The position numbers and the translations under genes are program-made. Below are positions 1 to 9,271 of a stretch of DNA of 64,000 bases, piece by piece (within the stretch, counting starts at the first letter, position 1; every line of letters starts with the position of its first letter). Source of the stretch: Arthrobacter sp. AQ5-06. Its GTDB lineage: Bacteria; Actinomycetota; Actinomycetes; Actinomycetales; Micrococcaceae. Under the pieces are notes generated by a model. That model ran no database searches and was not told the origin of the DNA. It saw nothing but the letters and a program-made list of their open reading frames with translations. The stretch spans positions 110,880 through 174,879 of the forward strand of contig NZ_QMKP01000010.1 in assembly GCF_003287955.1 (NCBI RefSeq), given 5' to 3'.

Positions 1-2
1 AT

Positions 3-893
3 GCGCTCACGTGCTGGTTCCTGGTCCGCAGGAATGCGCCTTGGCAGATCTGGCGGGTGGGCAGGGACGCACTCCGGGCAAACATTGCCTACGGGGCACC
101 CGTGGCGGGAAGCAGCCTGCTGGCCCGGCTGATTTTCGACGTCGACTACCTCATCATCGGGCTGTTGTTGGGAGCGCAGGCTCTGGGCTACTACACGTTG
201 GCCTTCCGGCTTCCGGAGGCCCTGATCCTCAACGTCTTCTTTATACTCTCCACCGTCCTTTTCCCGCTCTACGCGCAGGTGCGCACGGATCCGGACAGGC
301 TCCGCGACGGCTATCTGAAAAGCGTCCAGATCCAGTCCCTGTACGGGGTCACTGCCGGCGTGGGCCTGGCCGTCCTGGCACCGGTCCTGGTCCCCCTCCT
401 TTTCGGCCAGAAATGGACCGACGCTGTGCTGCCACTGGTCTTCCTGGCCCTGTACGCTGCCGTGCGGTCGCTGGGCGCGGGCGCCAACGACGTGTACAAG
501 GCGCTCGGACGGCCCGGGCTCTCCATCGCAATCTCCATCGTCCGGCTCGTGATTCTCGTGCCAGTCCTGCTGGTCGCCGCGCAGTGGGGCATCGTTGGCG
601 TGGCAGCTGCGCAGCTTGCCACGGCCTTTGTTTTCGCCTGCGGAATGCAGGCGGTCGCAGCCGGGGTGATCAAGATCAGGGCACGGCGCTTGGTGCGCGC
701 CGCCGTGCCAGGCGTGGTCTGTGGGGCTGCTGTGGCAGGGGCCGGCCTGGTCACGTTGGCCCTCCCGATCCTTGGTCCCTTGGTAACGACGGCCGTCGTC
801 ATGCTTCTGTCCGTCGGCCTGGTTTACGCGATTCTGCGCCTGGGATTCCCGTCCTTGTACCGTGAGCTCCTGCAGTTCCTAAGGCGTGTCTGA
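3..893 (+). CDS. Polysaccharide flippase, C-terminal part (5' cut by window)
   Basis: The reading frame is open from base 3 with no start in the window before strongly coding sequence, so the gene begins upstream. About 297 residues remain. They form repeated hydrophobic segments, with YYTLAFRLPEALILNVFF and LVPLLFGQKWTDAVLPL typical of MATE/Wzx-like lipid-linked oligosaccharide flippases (MOP superfamily, Polysacc_synt_3 type). Such proteins move undecaprenyl-linked repeat units across the cytoplasmic membrane. Its stop lies only 17 nt from the stop of the convergent kinase gene. The neighbouring glycosyltransferases support a role in exporting a surface glycan. The family call is firm; the substrate is unknown. 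Confidence 0.85.
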   Translation, partial: ALTCWFLVRRNAPWQIWRVGRDALRANIAYGAPVAGSSLLARLIFDVDYLIIGLLLGAQALGYYTLAFRLPEALILNVFFILSTVLFPLYAQVRTDPDRLRDGYLKSVQIQSLYGVTAGVGLAVLAPVLVPLLFGQKWTDAVLPLVFLALYAAVRSLGAGANDVYKALGRPGLSIAISIVRLVILVPVLLVAAQWGIVGVAAAQLATAFVFACGMQAVAAGVIKIRARRLVRAAVPGVVCGAAVAGAGLVTLALPILGPLVTTAVVMLLSVGLVYAILRLGFPSLYRELLQFLRRV

Positions 894-909
894 CACGCAC
901 GCTTGGGCT

Positions 910-1923
910 CTATGGCCGCTGGCCTTGCACCGCGTGGCGCCAGAGCCAGAAGTCCCGGTCGGACACCACGGCCTGACGGAGCTTTTCTGTTCCGTGGGCG
1001 GCCTCGGCCTGACCCGCCAGCCTGAACGCCAGCGTGGCCGCGGACCTGGCCCAGGTTGCGATGACCAGCAGCGGAATCAGCGCAGCATCCACCCCGCGCA
1101 GGTCCAGGTGGCCGGCGAGGTGTGCCAGTGCCCACCCGCCCGGGCCGAACGCCTTCTCAAACGCCGCGAGCTGGCTGGCGCGGTCGAAAGCCAGTTCGCT
1201 TGATTCACTCAAGTACTGGAGGTAAAAGACCAGGTCATGCCCGGGAACGCCGTCGGTGCGGGCCCGTTCCCAGTCGACCACCTGCAACCCTTGGTGGGGC
1301 TTGAGGAAGAGATTGGGGTGGCTCAAATCGCCATGCTCGACGACGGCGGGCAGCTGGATGTGACGCAGCGGCGCCAGTATCTCGTGGGTCCGTTCCACCA
1401 GTGCCATGATCTCGACTTCCTGGGACACGAGTCCTGTGAGCGCCTTCAGCGGATGGCTGATGGTCCGGTCGTACCAGCCGTCGTTCAGGGCGGCAGCCTG
1501 CGTGCACGGCAAGGCGTCCACAAAGGCAGTGCCCGCGCTGACGGCGCCAGCCAGATCCGCCGCCACCTGTCGGGGGTCCAGGGGTACTCCTGTCACCGCG
1601 GTTTCGACGAGCACCGTGTGGGCGCCGACGTCGCAGACGGTCACCACCTGCGGGACACCGATGACGGACCTTGCAGCACCCGTGTTGAGCTGCCTCAGGA
1701 CGTCGGCTTCATGGCGCACGCTGTCGTTCTCGCCAGGCTGCCGCGGCACCTTGACCACGAGGCTGGGTTCGTTGGCTCCAGCCGCAAATACCAGGGCCAC
1801 CACATGCTTGGATGTGACAAACTTGGGCGTCAGCAGGACGCTTTCCCAGCGGCTGCCTATCCCGTATTTGTCCAGCTCGAGCTCCTCGTAATGCTCGACC
1901 AGGAAACGGTCGACGAAAGTCAT
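910..1923 (-). CDS. APH-fold small-molecule or sugar kinase
   Basis: A 337-residue protein of the aminoglycoside phosphotransferase/choline kinase fold (PF01636-like). The catalytic loop reads VVEHGDLSHPNLFL, and QVVDWERA supplies the metal-binding Asp. An N-terminal lobe with VVKVPRQPGE is the probable nucleotide-binding Lys region. Its start overlaps the stop of the upstream fusion gene by 4 nt (ATGA), so translation is probably coupled. In a glycan cluster it more likely phosphorylates a sugar, an amino-sugar or a glycan substituent than an antibiotic; that is inference from context. It is the last gene of the minus-strand run. Confidence 0.75.
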   Translation of the reverse strand: MTFVDRFLVEHYEELELDKYGIGSRWESVLLTPKFVTSKHVVALVFAAGANEPSLVVKVPRQPGENDSVRHEADVLRQLNTGAARSVIGVPQVVTVCDVGAHTVLVETAVTGVPLDPRQVAADLAGAVSAGTAFVDALPCTQAAALNDGWYDRTISHPLKALTGLVSQEVEIMALVERTHEILAPLRHIQLPAVVEHGDLSHPNLFLKPHQGLQVVDWERARTDGVPGHDLVFYLQYLSESSELAFDRASQLAAFEKAFGPGGWALAHLAGHLDLRGVDAALIPLLVIATWARSAATLAFRLAGQAEAAHGTEKLRQAVVSDRDFWLWRHAVQGQRP

Positions 1924-3827
1924 TGCGGCTCCGCGGGTGGGCGCCGGCCTGTGACGGTTCCTTCCGGAACAGCCAAGTCAAACACGCCCAGGAGCAGTGC
2001 CAGCCGTGCGGCAAAGGCCTTGGCTGCACCGAAGCGGACATCCTTGTGCAGTGCCAGGGTGTCCCTGATCGCCGCTGCTGACGCCGCAGGAACGATGCGG
2101 GTGGTCTGGTCCAGTGACGGCGCATCCCAGTAGACGCTGACGTCCTGGTAGCCGCTGCGGACGAACGCGTTTTTCCAGCCTTTCAGGGTGCGGGGCCCGG
2201 ACCTTTGGAACAGCGAACGCCGGGCCTCGACGCACATCCAGCCGCCGGATTCCACCGCGGCTGAGGCAGACCTGAAGGCCGCCAGATCGGGAACGGTGAG
2301 GAGCACAACGCCGTAGGTCCTGCCATGGTCCCCGTGTTGGTCCGGTGGAAGGACCGCCGCTGAGGGGTCCAGCAAGTGGAGGGCGGACGCCATTTCGGGG
2401 CCGGTCGCACCGCCATACGCCACGCTTCGGGGCTGGAGGTCAGGGAGCAGGAACCGCCAGTCCATCAGCTGCCACAGGTGCAATGACAGGGCGTCGGCTC
2501 CTTCCTCGTCGGGCCCGTCGCCGGGACGCTGCCCGGCCCCCAGCGCCGGTGAGAGCCGGCGCCACACCAGCCCGGTCGACTGGCCGAGGACGCGCTCCGG
2601 GGCCTGGGCGGCGTCGATGACGGTGCTGCCCGGCAGCTGGGCGGCAAGGTTCCGATACGCCAGCCGCCAGCCCTCCAGGATTTCAGGTGAGTGCTCACCC
2701 TTCCTGTCGAACATGACCTGGCCGGGAACATCGAGGACCAGCAAGAGGTCAGGAGGCCGCACCACCGCAAAGGCAATGGCATTCGTGGCCTTCGCCAGGA
2801 TGCCGCCCACGGCGCCGTTCGAGGCACCGCCCGTGCCGGCCCCGGGCAGCAGGGCGTCATAGGGCACCCGGTCCATCAGCACCAGCCGGCCAAGCAGGCT
2901 CCAGAACCTGGCCAGCAACCCGCCGCGGACCGCCCGGTAGATCTTCTTGACGGTGCGTCCGCCAGGAACCTTGCCGAACCAGGAGTCCCAAGGGCCCGCC
3001 CCCCACATGCCCATGTACACATACTTGGTGGGCAGGGGTAAGGCTGCCTGAAGTCCGCGGAGCAGCGTGGTCTTACCCGCGCCGTCGGGAGCCATCACCC
3101 CCACCACTGGCCCCTTGTCCTGGAGCCGGGCGCCGAGCAGCCGAAGACCCCGGTGCCTTGCGGCGACCAGCCGCGGTACTGCCGGGGCCCAGGCCCACCT
3201 GGCCGTGATCGCGGCCGCAACGGCCGGCACGTCGTCGAACCTGCCCGTCCGGACCAACTCCAGGACGTTCGCGGCTGTGCCCGGCCCCACGCGGCTGTCA
3301 ACAAAGCCGGCAAGGGAGTCATGGGCCGAAGCAGCGGCGGCCGCATTCCGGGCTGCCGCCATTCGGGGTGGCGCGATCCTCCCTTTGTCCAGGAACAGGT
3401 GGAGCAACTGCAGCCAGGCCTGATCCGGCAGCGCAGGGAGCCACAACGGGCCGCTCCGCACGCGCCCGCCCAAACAGCGCCGAGCCAATGGGGTCCGCCA
3501 TTGCTGATATGGCCCGAAAGTTATGTCCGAAACAATATCCAGCTTCACCCAGGCGTTGGTCCTGGCGGAATAACAGAAGTAGAAGCGATGGCTGCCGTGG
3601 CCCGGTGCCAGGATACGGCGGAAGCCGGCGGCTTCCAGCAGCTTGTCCAGAACCGGGAGCAACTCGCTGGCGACAAGAATGTCCACATCGCCGGCGGGAC
3701 GGGCCAGGTCATCTTCCCCCCGGAGCAGGAGCCACGGTAGGCCGGTCCCGTCGAGGGCGTTCAAGGCGGCAGCGAGATTGGGTTCAATTGCCGGCGCCTG
3801 TTCCATGGCATCAGGGCGCGTAGGCAT
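1920..3827 (-). CDS. Three-domain fusion: nucleotidyltransferase-like, P-loop kinase, methyltransferase-like
   Basis: About 635 residues from the ATG at 3827; an ATG at 3806 is an alternative and neither has a clear ribosome site. Residues about 15-130 resemble NTP_transf_5 nucleotidyltransferases (LLLRGEDD, then DVDIL). Residues about 235-440 form a thymidylate-kinase-like P-loop domain with GVMAPDGAGKTTLL and an LVLDVPGQVMFDRKGEHSP segment. Residues about 465-610 look like a degenerate Rossmann methyltransferase (GGWMCVEARRSLF, LKGWKNAFVRSGYQDV). It overlaps the GH16 gene by 17 nt upstream and the APH-like kinase by 4 nt downstream, so the three are probably co-translated. The reaction is unknown; modification of a lipid-linked sugar with phosphate is a guess. 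Confidence 0.65.
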   Translation of the reverse strand: MPTRPDAMEQAPAIEPNLAAALNALDGTGLPWLLLRGEDDLARPAGDVDILVASELLPVLDKLLEAAGFRRILAPGHGSHRFYFCYSARTNAWVKLDIVSDITFGPYQQWRTPLARRCLGGRVRSGPLWLPALPDQAWLQLLHLFLDKGRIAPPRMAAARNAAAAASAHDSLAGFVDSRVGPGTAANVLELVRTGRFDDVPAVAAAITARWAWAPAVPRLVAARHRGLRLLGARLQDKGPVVGVMAPDGAGKTTLLRGLQAALPLPTKYVYMGMWGAGPWDSWFGKVPGGRTVKKIYRAVRGGLLARFWSLLGRLVLMDRVPYDALLPGAGTGGASNGAVGGILAKATNAIAFAVVRPPDLLLVLDVPGQVMFDRKGEHSPEILEGWRLAYRNLAAQLPGSTVIDAAQAPERVLGQSTGLVWRRLSPALGAGQRPGDGPDEEGADALSLHLWQLMDWRFLLPDLQPRSVAYGGATGPEMASALHLLDPSAAVLPPDQHGDHGRTYGVVLLTVPDLAAFRSASAAVESGGWMCVEARRSLFQRSGPRTLKGWKNAFVRSGYQDVSVYWDAPSLDQTTRIVPAASAAAIRDTLALHKDVRFGAAKAFAARLALLLGVFDLAVPEGTVTGRRPPAEPQ

Positions 3828-4680
3828 ACTGCACCGCCCAATCAATCTGCAAATGCCCGGACGTTCCTGCAGCGGGATAGGTTCCGTTGGCGCGGTCCGA
3901 GGTCTCAGCCTGCAATGTCCACCGCATCGGAGTATCGGGAACTCCTGACGGCAGCGTCGTCTGATCGATGAGTCGGCCGTCGAAGAGCCACTGGACCTTC
4001 CCGGGTGTCCACTCCGTCGTCGCCACATGCCAATCGCCCGGTCCTGTAGGCGTAAAGATGCGCTCCGGAGGATCGAACTTCATCGCGCCGATGGCCAGTG
4101 AGCCCTTTACCGCTGAGCCGCCGTAAAGGGGCCCATCGAGTCCACCCTCGGGCCAGTCAATTTCACCTTCATTCCAGTTATCGCTGACCGGCCACAAAAG
4201 AAAGGCAATTTTGTAACCGGGCATGGAATCGTATCTGAATCGGATGGAGTACCGGCCATATGTTTGCCCAATATAACCAAAGGGAATGACGCTCGCCACC
4301 CGCGGGGAGCCGGCTGCAGCATGGAGAAAGTAGTCCAGTGTTCCATCACTTACTGAAAGGACTTCATCCGGCGCGTATGACCCTCTGCCCGAGCTGTCGG
4401 CGAAGCCGGAATATCCCCTCATTTCAGCGCCGTAGACATCGCCCACCCTTCCTGGGCTTGCCACCGTCGTAAAATCCTGCGCACCCGTCTGCTTCCATCC
4501 AGGAAGATCACCCACGGGCATTTCTGTCGACCTTCCTGTGATCAGGGCTGGAATCCAGACTGCCACCGCAATTAGTGCGGCTGCCGCCGCAATGGCAGGC
4601 CCAAGACGTTTGCGGAACAGGGAGCTCCTAACCTGCTGACTTGAATCTATAGATCCTGACCGTATCGTTGCTGAAGACAT
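3811..4680 (-). CDS. Membrane-anchored GH16-family glycoside hydrolase or transglycosylase
   Basis: About 289 residues. A single hydrophobic segment near residues 26-49 acts as a signal anchor or uncleaved signal, followed by an extracellular beta-jelly-roll domain. The GH16 signature is visible as NEGEIDWPE, with the ExDxxE catalytic residues near 173-178. The flanking KIAFLLWPVSDNW and TTEWTPGKVQWLFDGRLI are also typical of the family. GH16 enzymes cut or remodel beta-glucans and galactans, so this one probably trims the polymer made by the cluster. The ATG at 4680 lies 53 nt inside the preceding gene; ATGs at 4698 and 4740 or a start nearer 4620 are possible. GC is lower here than in neighbouring genes. 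Confidence 0.75.
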   Translation of the reverse strand: MSSATIRSGSIDSSQQVRSSLFRKRLGPAIAAAAALIAVAVWIPALITGRSTEMPVGDLPGWKQTGAQDFTTVASPGRVGDVYGAEMRGYSGFADSSGRGSYAPDEVLSVSDGTLDYFLHAAAGSPRVASVIPFGYIGQTYGRYSIRFRYDSMPGYKIAFLLWPVSDNWNEGEIDWPEGGLDGPLYGGSAVKGSLAIGAMKFDPPERIFTPTGPGDWHVATTEWTPGKVQWLFDGRLIDQTTLPSGVPDTPMRWTLQAETSDRANGTYPAAGTSGHLQIDWAVQYAYAP

Positions 4681-6892
4681 TCTCGACACCGACTCCATTC
4701 TCAAGCAGACCCTCCAGCTCCGGCAAATATTCGGCCTCAAAGCGCTTCTTTTCTACCGCCTGACGTTTTTGTTCCTCAGAAATAATTACGTAGTTGTTTT
4801 CCGCTCCGCGCAGGTGGTCAGCGTATGCGCGCAATCCTTCAACGCTGATATTTCCATCGGCACGCCTGAAATAGTCGACCAGGGACGACACACTTCCCCA
4901 TTTGAGATAGTGCGGGTAATTTGGTCCCACGAGAAGGGGGAAGAAATACTTCGTATCAAAAACGAGGTCGCCGGATTTGGTGTTCACATCAAGCCATTGG
5001 CTAGCGACGACGTCGTCTTTGGAAACGCGGTAATCCGCCTCAGGCTGGAAGTGCACCACGGTGAACAGCATGGCCATTGCAACAAGACTGGCACTCGCAC
5101 CAATGACCGCCCTGCGGGTCCGCACGGGGCCGGACCAGAACAGCCAGGCAATGCCTATGGAAAGCCAGGGCAAGGCGAAGAGGAAGACCCTGAAGCGCGC
5201 CTCGCCGCCGTACGACTGCGCCAGCAGTCCCAGTGTCGGAGCGAAGGCCAGCCAGGCAACAACCAGGGTGGTGCGCACGTGGCCATGCAGCAAACGGCGG
5301 ATAAAGCCCGCAACTGCCAGGACGCCGGTGCCCAGCGTGAGGACCACAGCCAAGTGTGCCAGGGTCTGGCCGGTCAGCACCCAGGCGCCCAAGGTCAGCG
5401 GGTCGGTGGCCGGCGGTTTGTAGCCCGTGTTGGCGAATATGTTGAAGCCGCTGAAGAGTCCGTATTTTCCTTTGACATAGGCAAGGTTGGGAATAAAGTA
5501 TGCCAGCGGTAGTGCGAGCATTGCCGGACCCAACCAACGCGGCCTGAAATAGCCTGACATAAAGAGGGGGAATAGCCCCAGGACCGCCAAGTAGGGCGTC
5601 AACTGATGACTGACTACAATCACTGCCTGAATTATCAGAATGGCCACACATGCCACAAGTTGCCCCGGAGAACCGGGCCGTTCCCAGATGCTGGGTATGG
5701 TCATCGGGTGTCGCTGCTTCACCCGTTGCACCATTCGCGAATTCCTGATCCGCTTTTCGAAGCCGGCCATCCACTTGAAAGGTACCCCCCTCAGGAAGGT
5801 CAGGGCGATGAGGCACATGGCGAGGTACAGGGAGTAGGAATAGGACTGCGGGGCGTAGTAATTCTGGTTCACCCAATTGGCAAGGGTGAACACTAGCGTT
5901 GCAGTCCAATAGACGCGCGCCCTGTCGGAGATCGTACGCACGATCGCGAGGACAAGAACCGCATCGACCAGGGCAAATCCGGTTTCGGCCCACGCAGCGT
6001 AGTCAAGGGCGTTCCGATATCCCATCACTTCGCCCAGGTAGGCACTGAGGGCAAAAAAGCCAGGCCAACGGTTGTAGATGTCTATCGAGGGATCCACTTG
6101 CCCGGTGGCCGAGATGAAGTTCGTGACGGCGATGTGCTTGTAGGTCCAGGGAAACCGGGGGACCTCGGCGAGCAGGCCAGCTGACGAATAGAGGACAACG
6201 ACGAGGCTGGAGAATGCGGCGCTCATCAGCAGGGTTGAGAACGTCTTCCTGGCCACAATGCCGCAAACACACGTCCCCACTATGAGCCCCACGGCGATGT
6301 ACCAGGCGAGCGGGAGCTCGGGTAGCAGCCCGAAGTCGCCCAGCCTCCCGTTTCCAGCAGTGGCCAGCCCATAGACCCACAGGTCAGCCGCCGCAGCGAG
6401 GCTCAGCCAAGGCACCAACGCATTGAACCGGGAGCGCCCATGCGGTTCCCGTCCTCCGGCGGCGCTGGGCCGGGGGCCCCCTGGTGCGGCGCCCCGAACG
6501 AAGGTTCCCGGCAAGTAGGGGCCTGGCTTCAGGACGATGAAGCAGACTGAGGCAAGGACGATGACGGCCGCCCCCTGGCGGGGATACCAGAACCCTGTCC
6601 ACGCCATCGCCAAGGCCAGGGTGGTGTAGACCGCGGCGCTGGCAGCCACCGTCCAGACAAGCCGGGACGCCCGGTCCGCGGCGGGAAGCCGGGACAGCAC
6701 CACCCACCCCGGCAACGCCAGGCACACCACAAGCTTGAAGGCAGCCAAAGGTGCTCCGCCGATGTCCATGAGGATCAGGAAAGCCGCAGCCAGTCCGAGT
6801 ACCGCCAGCGCGGCGTCGAAGTACCGTGGCCGCCTTGCCGACGTTTGCGGGTGCGGCAGCGGGGAAACATCATCTCGGATTAGCAGAGCCAT
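4628..6892 (-). CDS. Large polytopic membrane protein, putative glycan polymerase or GT-C glycosyltransferase
   Basis: A 754-residue protein with well over ten hydrophobic segments, a loop containing NRWPGFFALSAYLGEV, and a C-terminal soluble region of about 130 residues. I chose the ATG at 6892 because a perfect AGGAGG lies 8 nt upstream; a longer frame exists but has no ribosome site. The topology and place in a polysaccharide cluster suit a Wzy/O-antigen-polymerase-like or GT-C enzyme that joins lipid-linked units outside the membrane. I recognise no diagnostic catalytic motif, so the assignment rests on topology and neighbours. Confidence 0.6.
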   Translation of the reverse strand: MALLIRDDVSPLPHPQTSARRPRYFDAALAVLGLAAAFLILMDIGGAPLAAFKLVVCLALPGWVVLSRLPAADRASRLVWTVAASAAVYTTLALAMAWTGFWYPRQGAAVIVLASVCFIVLKPGPYLPGTFVRGAAPGGPRPSAAGGREPHGRSRFNALVPWLSLAAAADLWVYGLATAGNGRLGDFGLLPELPLAWYIAVGLIVGTCVCGIVARKTFSTLLMSAAFSSLVVVLYSSAGLLAEVPRFPWTYKHIAVTNFISATGQVDPSIDIYNRWPGFFALSAYLGEVMGYRNALDYAAWAETGFALVDAVLVLAIVRTISDRARVYWTATLVFTLANWVNQNYYAPQSYSYSLYLAMCLIALTFLRGVPFKWMAGFEKRIRNSRMVQRVKQRHPMTIPSIWERPGSPGQLVACVAILIIQAVIVVSHQLTPYLAVLGLFPLFMSGYFRPRWLGPAMLALPLAYFIPNLAYVKGKYGLFSGFNIFANTGYKPPATDPLTLGAWVLTGQTLAHLAVVLTLGTGVLAVAGFIRRLLHGHVRTTLVVAWLAFAPTLGLLAQSYGGEARFRVFLFALPWLSIGIAWLFWSGPVRTRRAVIGASASLVAMAMLFTVVHFQPEADYRVSKDDVVASQWLDVNTKSGDLVFDTKYFFPLLVGPNYPHYLKWGSVSSLVDYFRRADGNISVEGLRAYADHLRGAENNYVIISEEQKRQAVEKKRFEAEYLPELEGLLENGVGVENVFSNDTVRIYRFKSAG

Positions 6893-6964
6893 CGGCGCAA
6901 CCTCCTGGGTTTGGTGTGAGTGAATATCCAGCCTGATTCCCATGAACGAGTCCAAGGGGCCCAT

Positions 6965-8275
6965 TCATGACGTCTTGGCAGCCCCCGCCCAGCGTTCAAG
7001 GAGATAGTTGAGCGGTCCGCGCGCCAGGGAGTACAGCTCCAGCCGCAACACCTGGGCGAGTTGCTGATCCCAGGAATCATGGCCAAGGCCGGGCTCCGCT
7101 GCCGGCCGGCGTGATGTGCCCGCGCTTTGCAGGAAATTCCAGGCGACGCGCGGAGTGCGGGCCAGCGCCAGCCGGGCCGTGTGAGGGTTCAGGAGGATTT
7201 TGGTGAGCCAGGCACCAAGTCCGCTGCCATAGCCGCGGGCCTGGGCGCTCAGTTCCTCCAGGCCACCACGGTGGCGGTGCCAGGCAATCGCGGACGGCTG
7301 AACCACCAGGCTGTATCCCTCAAGGATCACCCGGGTGAACATGTCAATGTCTTCACCCCCGCCGGTGCGGGTTCCGACTCCCAAAGCGTTGTCGAAGCCG
7401 CCCAGGCTCAGTGCCGTGCGGCGATCCAGCGCGAAATTCGCACCCGTTCCGAAAGCGCCGGGACAGAAGGGGAACTTCGGAAGTCCTTTGGGCGGATCGG
7501 CTAAGGAGTAGATCTTGGGCGCAACGCTTTTGGACCAGCTGACGCGGTCATCGAAGTATCCCTGCGCCGGCGACCGCAGTTCGCCGGCCGGCACGAGTCC
7601 CGTGACACAGGCCGTGCCTGGCATGCGATCGAAACCAGCGGCGATTTCGTGCAACCACGCCTCGTCGACAACGACGTCGTCATCGGTGAAGGCGACGATG
7701 TCGCCCTGTGCGCGACGGAGGCCCGCATTCCGTGCCTTGGAGAGCCCCGGGGCAGGCTCGGTGATGAGCGTCATCCGGGGGTCGTCAAACTCGTCGCGCA
7801 CCATATTGGCGGTTTCGGCAGTCCTTGGCGCATTGTCCACCACCAGTACATCGAAATTTGGGTAGCCAAGATCCAGGATGGCAGTCAGGGCCCCCCGGAG
7901 CAGTGCGGCCCGGTCCCGCGTGCAGACGACAACCGTGACGGACGGAGTTGATGACACTCCGGGGGCCACTGGTGTAACGGCCGGAAGGCCCGCGACAGCC
8001 TCCTCCAGAACCGCCCTCTCAAGCATCCCTCCGGTGGCCTCCACATCCACGAAGCCTCGGACAGCGGTCCCTTGGCGCACCAAAAGCCGTGCACGGTCGT
8101 AGCCTGCGTGGTTGAGCAACTGCAATCGGGTGTGATCGGAGAGGCGATCCAGATCAACGGCGCCGATCCACCGGGCTCCCGACCACTCCGGCGCGGCGGC
8201 GCTGTCCATAGCCGGTGCCAACTGAAAGGCAGACCGCTCCTCGAAAGGCATGAGCTCACCAACACGCTCACTCAC
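6965..8275 (-). CDS. GT2-family glycosyltransferase
   Basis: A 436-residue inverting GT-A glycosyltransferase. An N-terminal extension of about 110 residues precedes the catalytic domain, which starts at PSVTVVVCTRDRAALLRGAL. It carries VVDNAPRT for nucleotide-sugar binding, the DxD-like FTDDDVVVDEAW and the acceptor-side GGGEDIDMFTRVILEGY. The GTG at 8275 is preceded 8 nt upstream by GGAGGG and shares a GTGA overlap with the stop of the next upstream gene, so the pair is translationally coupled. It probably adds one sugar to the lipid-linked repeat unit in the cytoplasm; the sugar cannot be deduced. Confidence 0.85.
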   Translation of the reverse strand: MSERVGELMPFEERSAFQLAPAMDSAAAPEWSGARWIGAVDLDRLSDHTRLQLLNHAGYDRARLLVRQGTAVRGFVDVEATGGMLERAVLEEAVAGLPAVTPVAPGVSSTPSVTVVVCTRDRAALLRGALTAILDLGYPNFDVLVVDNAPRTAETANMVRDEFDDPRMTLITEPAPGLSKARNAGLRRAQGDIVAFTDDDVVVDEAWLHEIAAGFDRMPGTACVTGLVPAGELRSPAQGYFDDRVSWSKSVAPKIYSLADPPKGLPKFPFCPGAFGTGANFALDRRTALSLGGFDNALGVGTRTGGGEDIDMFTRVILEGYSLVVQPSAIAWHRHRGGLEELSAQARGYGSGLGAWLTKILLNPHTARLALARTPRVAWNFLQSAGTSRRPAAEPGLGHDSWDQQLAQVLRLELYSLARGPLNYLLERWAGAAKTS

Positions 8276-9270
8276 TGAACTTCCCTCCACGGTGCGCCTA
8301 CAAGGGCAGTCCCGGACCGCGGGCGGCCCTCGACGTGGGCTATCCGGCGTCCGCGTACGTACCCGGCTGCGGTGCATGCCAGGACCGCAATGACAGCGCC
8401 CGCCCGACCCAGCCCCTGTGGGTTGTCGCCCCGGCCCCAATCGCGCACTCCCGCAAATACGGCCCGTGGCAGGACGCTGCGCACGTACCGCCGTTCCGGG
8501 CCCAGAGCCCGTTTGTGGCCTACCACCCGGCTGACCTGGGCTTTGGAGATCCCTTCGGACCAGGAACGCGACAGCATGTAGCGCACTGTCCCCCTGTCCG
8601 CCGGCACGTGGTGGCGTACCACAGCCGCAGGTTCATAGACGATCCGTGATCCAGGTGCGCCCATCTTGGAGCGGATGCAGATCTCTGTCTCCTCGCAGCC
8701 GAAGGGCAAGGTGCCCTGGCGTCCCAGCGAGATGTTGAAGCCGCCAACCTGACGGAGGACTTCAAGCCGGAAGGACATGTTTGCGCCGATGACATTCCGG
8801 ACTTCGGAAGCCACCTTGGGCATTCCGCGGTGGCTGCATCCGACGATCCAGTCGAGCTCTTCCCCGAAGTAGCCCGGCCGGCCCGTTTCCCACACCGGTT
8901 CGACGCGTCCGCCGACGGCCAGCACGTCAGGATCGTCGTAAAAGGCAAGCAGCCGTTCAAGCCAGTCCGGCGCGGCCTCGGCATCATCGTCAAGGAAGGC
9001 CACAATGTCTGAGTCCGCCAGGCCGACGCCGGTGTTGCGTGCTCCGGAAAGCCCGCGGGGTCCGCTGCTCTCCACCACCGTCACGTCATCGACGATCTCG
9101 ATGAGCCGCTCGTAGAGGTCCTCGTTGTGGTCAATCACCACCAGGACTTCCTGGGGGGCAACTGACTGGGCCCGGACAGACTCTATGACGTCCAGCAAGA
9201 GGTCCCAGCGCCGTTCAGTGTAGGCACAAATGACGATCGACACGGTGGGACCTGCAATGCGATCCAGCAT
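8272..9270 (-). CDS. GT2-family glycosyltransferase
   Basis: A 332-residue GT-A enzyme beginning almost directly with the catalytic fold (TVSIVICAYTERRWDLLLDV). It has VVIDHNEDLYERL, GARNTGVG, the metal-binding AFLDDDAEAAPDWL and a late LPFGCEETEICIRSK. The ATG at 9270 follows GGGGAGG at 5 nt and sits 1 nt after the preceding stop. The C-terminus has a short hydrophobic stretch (AVIAVLACTAAGYV) that may associate with the membrane. It belongs to the same operon as its two GT2 neighbours and presumably extends the same glycan. Confidence 0.85.
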   Translation of the reverse strand: MLDRIAGPTVSIVICAYTERRWDLLLDVIESVRAQSVAPQEVLVVIDHNEDLYERLIEIVDDVTVVESSGPRGLSGARNTGVGLADSDIVAFLDDDAEAAPDWLERLLAFYDDPDVLAVGGRVEPVWETGRPGYFGEELDWIVGCSHRGMPKVASEVRNVIGANMSFRLEVLRQVGGFNISLGRQGTLPFGCEETEICIRSKMGAPGSRIVYEPAAVVRHHVPADRGTVRYMLSRSWSEGISKAQVSRVVGHKRALGPERRYVRSVLPRAVFAGVRDWGRGDNPQGLGRAGAVIAVLACTAAGYVRGRRIAHVEGRPRSGTALVGAPWREVQ

Positions 9271-9271
9271 G

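Noticed and set aside
11..865. Long plus-strand frame overlapping the flippase
   Set aside because: It is an Arg/Pro/Gly-rich shadow of the flippase; the membrane-protein frame is the coding one.
1237..2133. 298-codon plus-strand frame opposite the kinase genes
   Set aside because: High-GC antisense shadow; the minus-strand frames carry the HGD and P-loop motifs.
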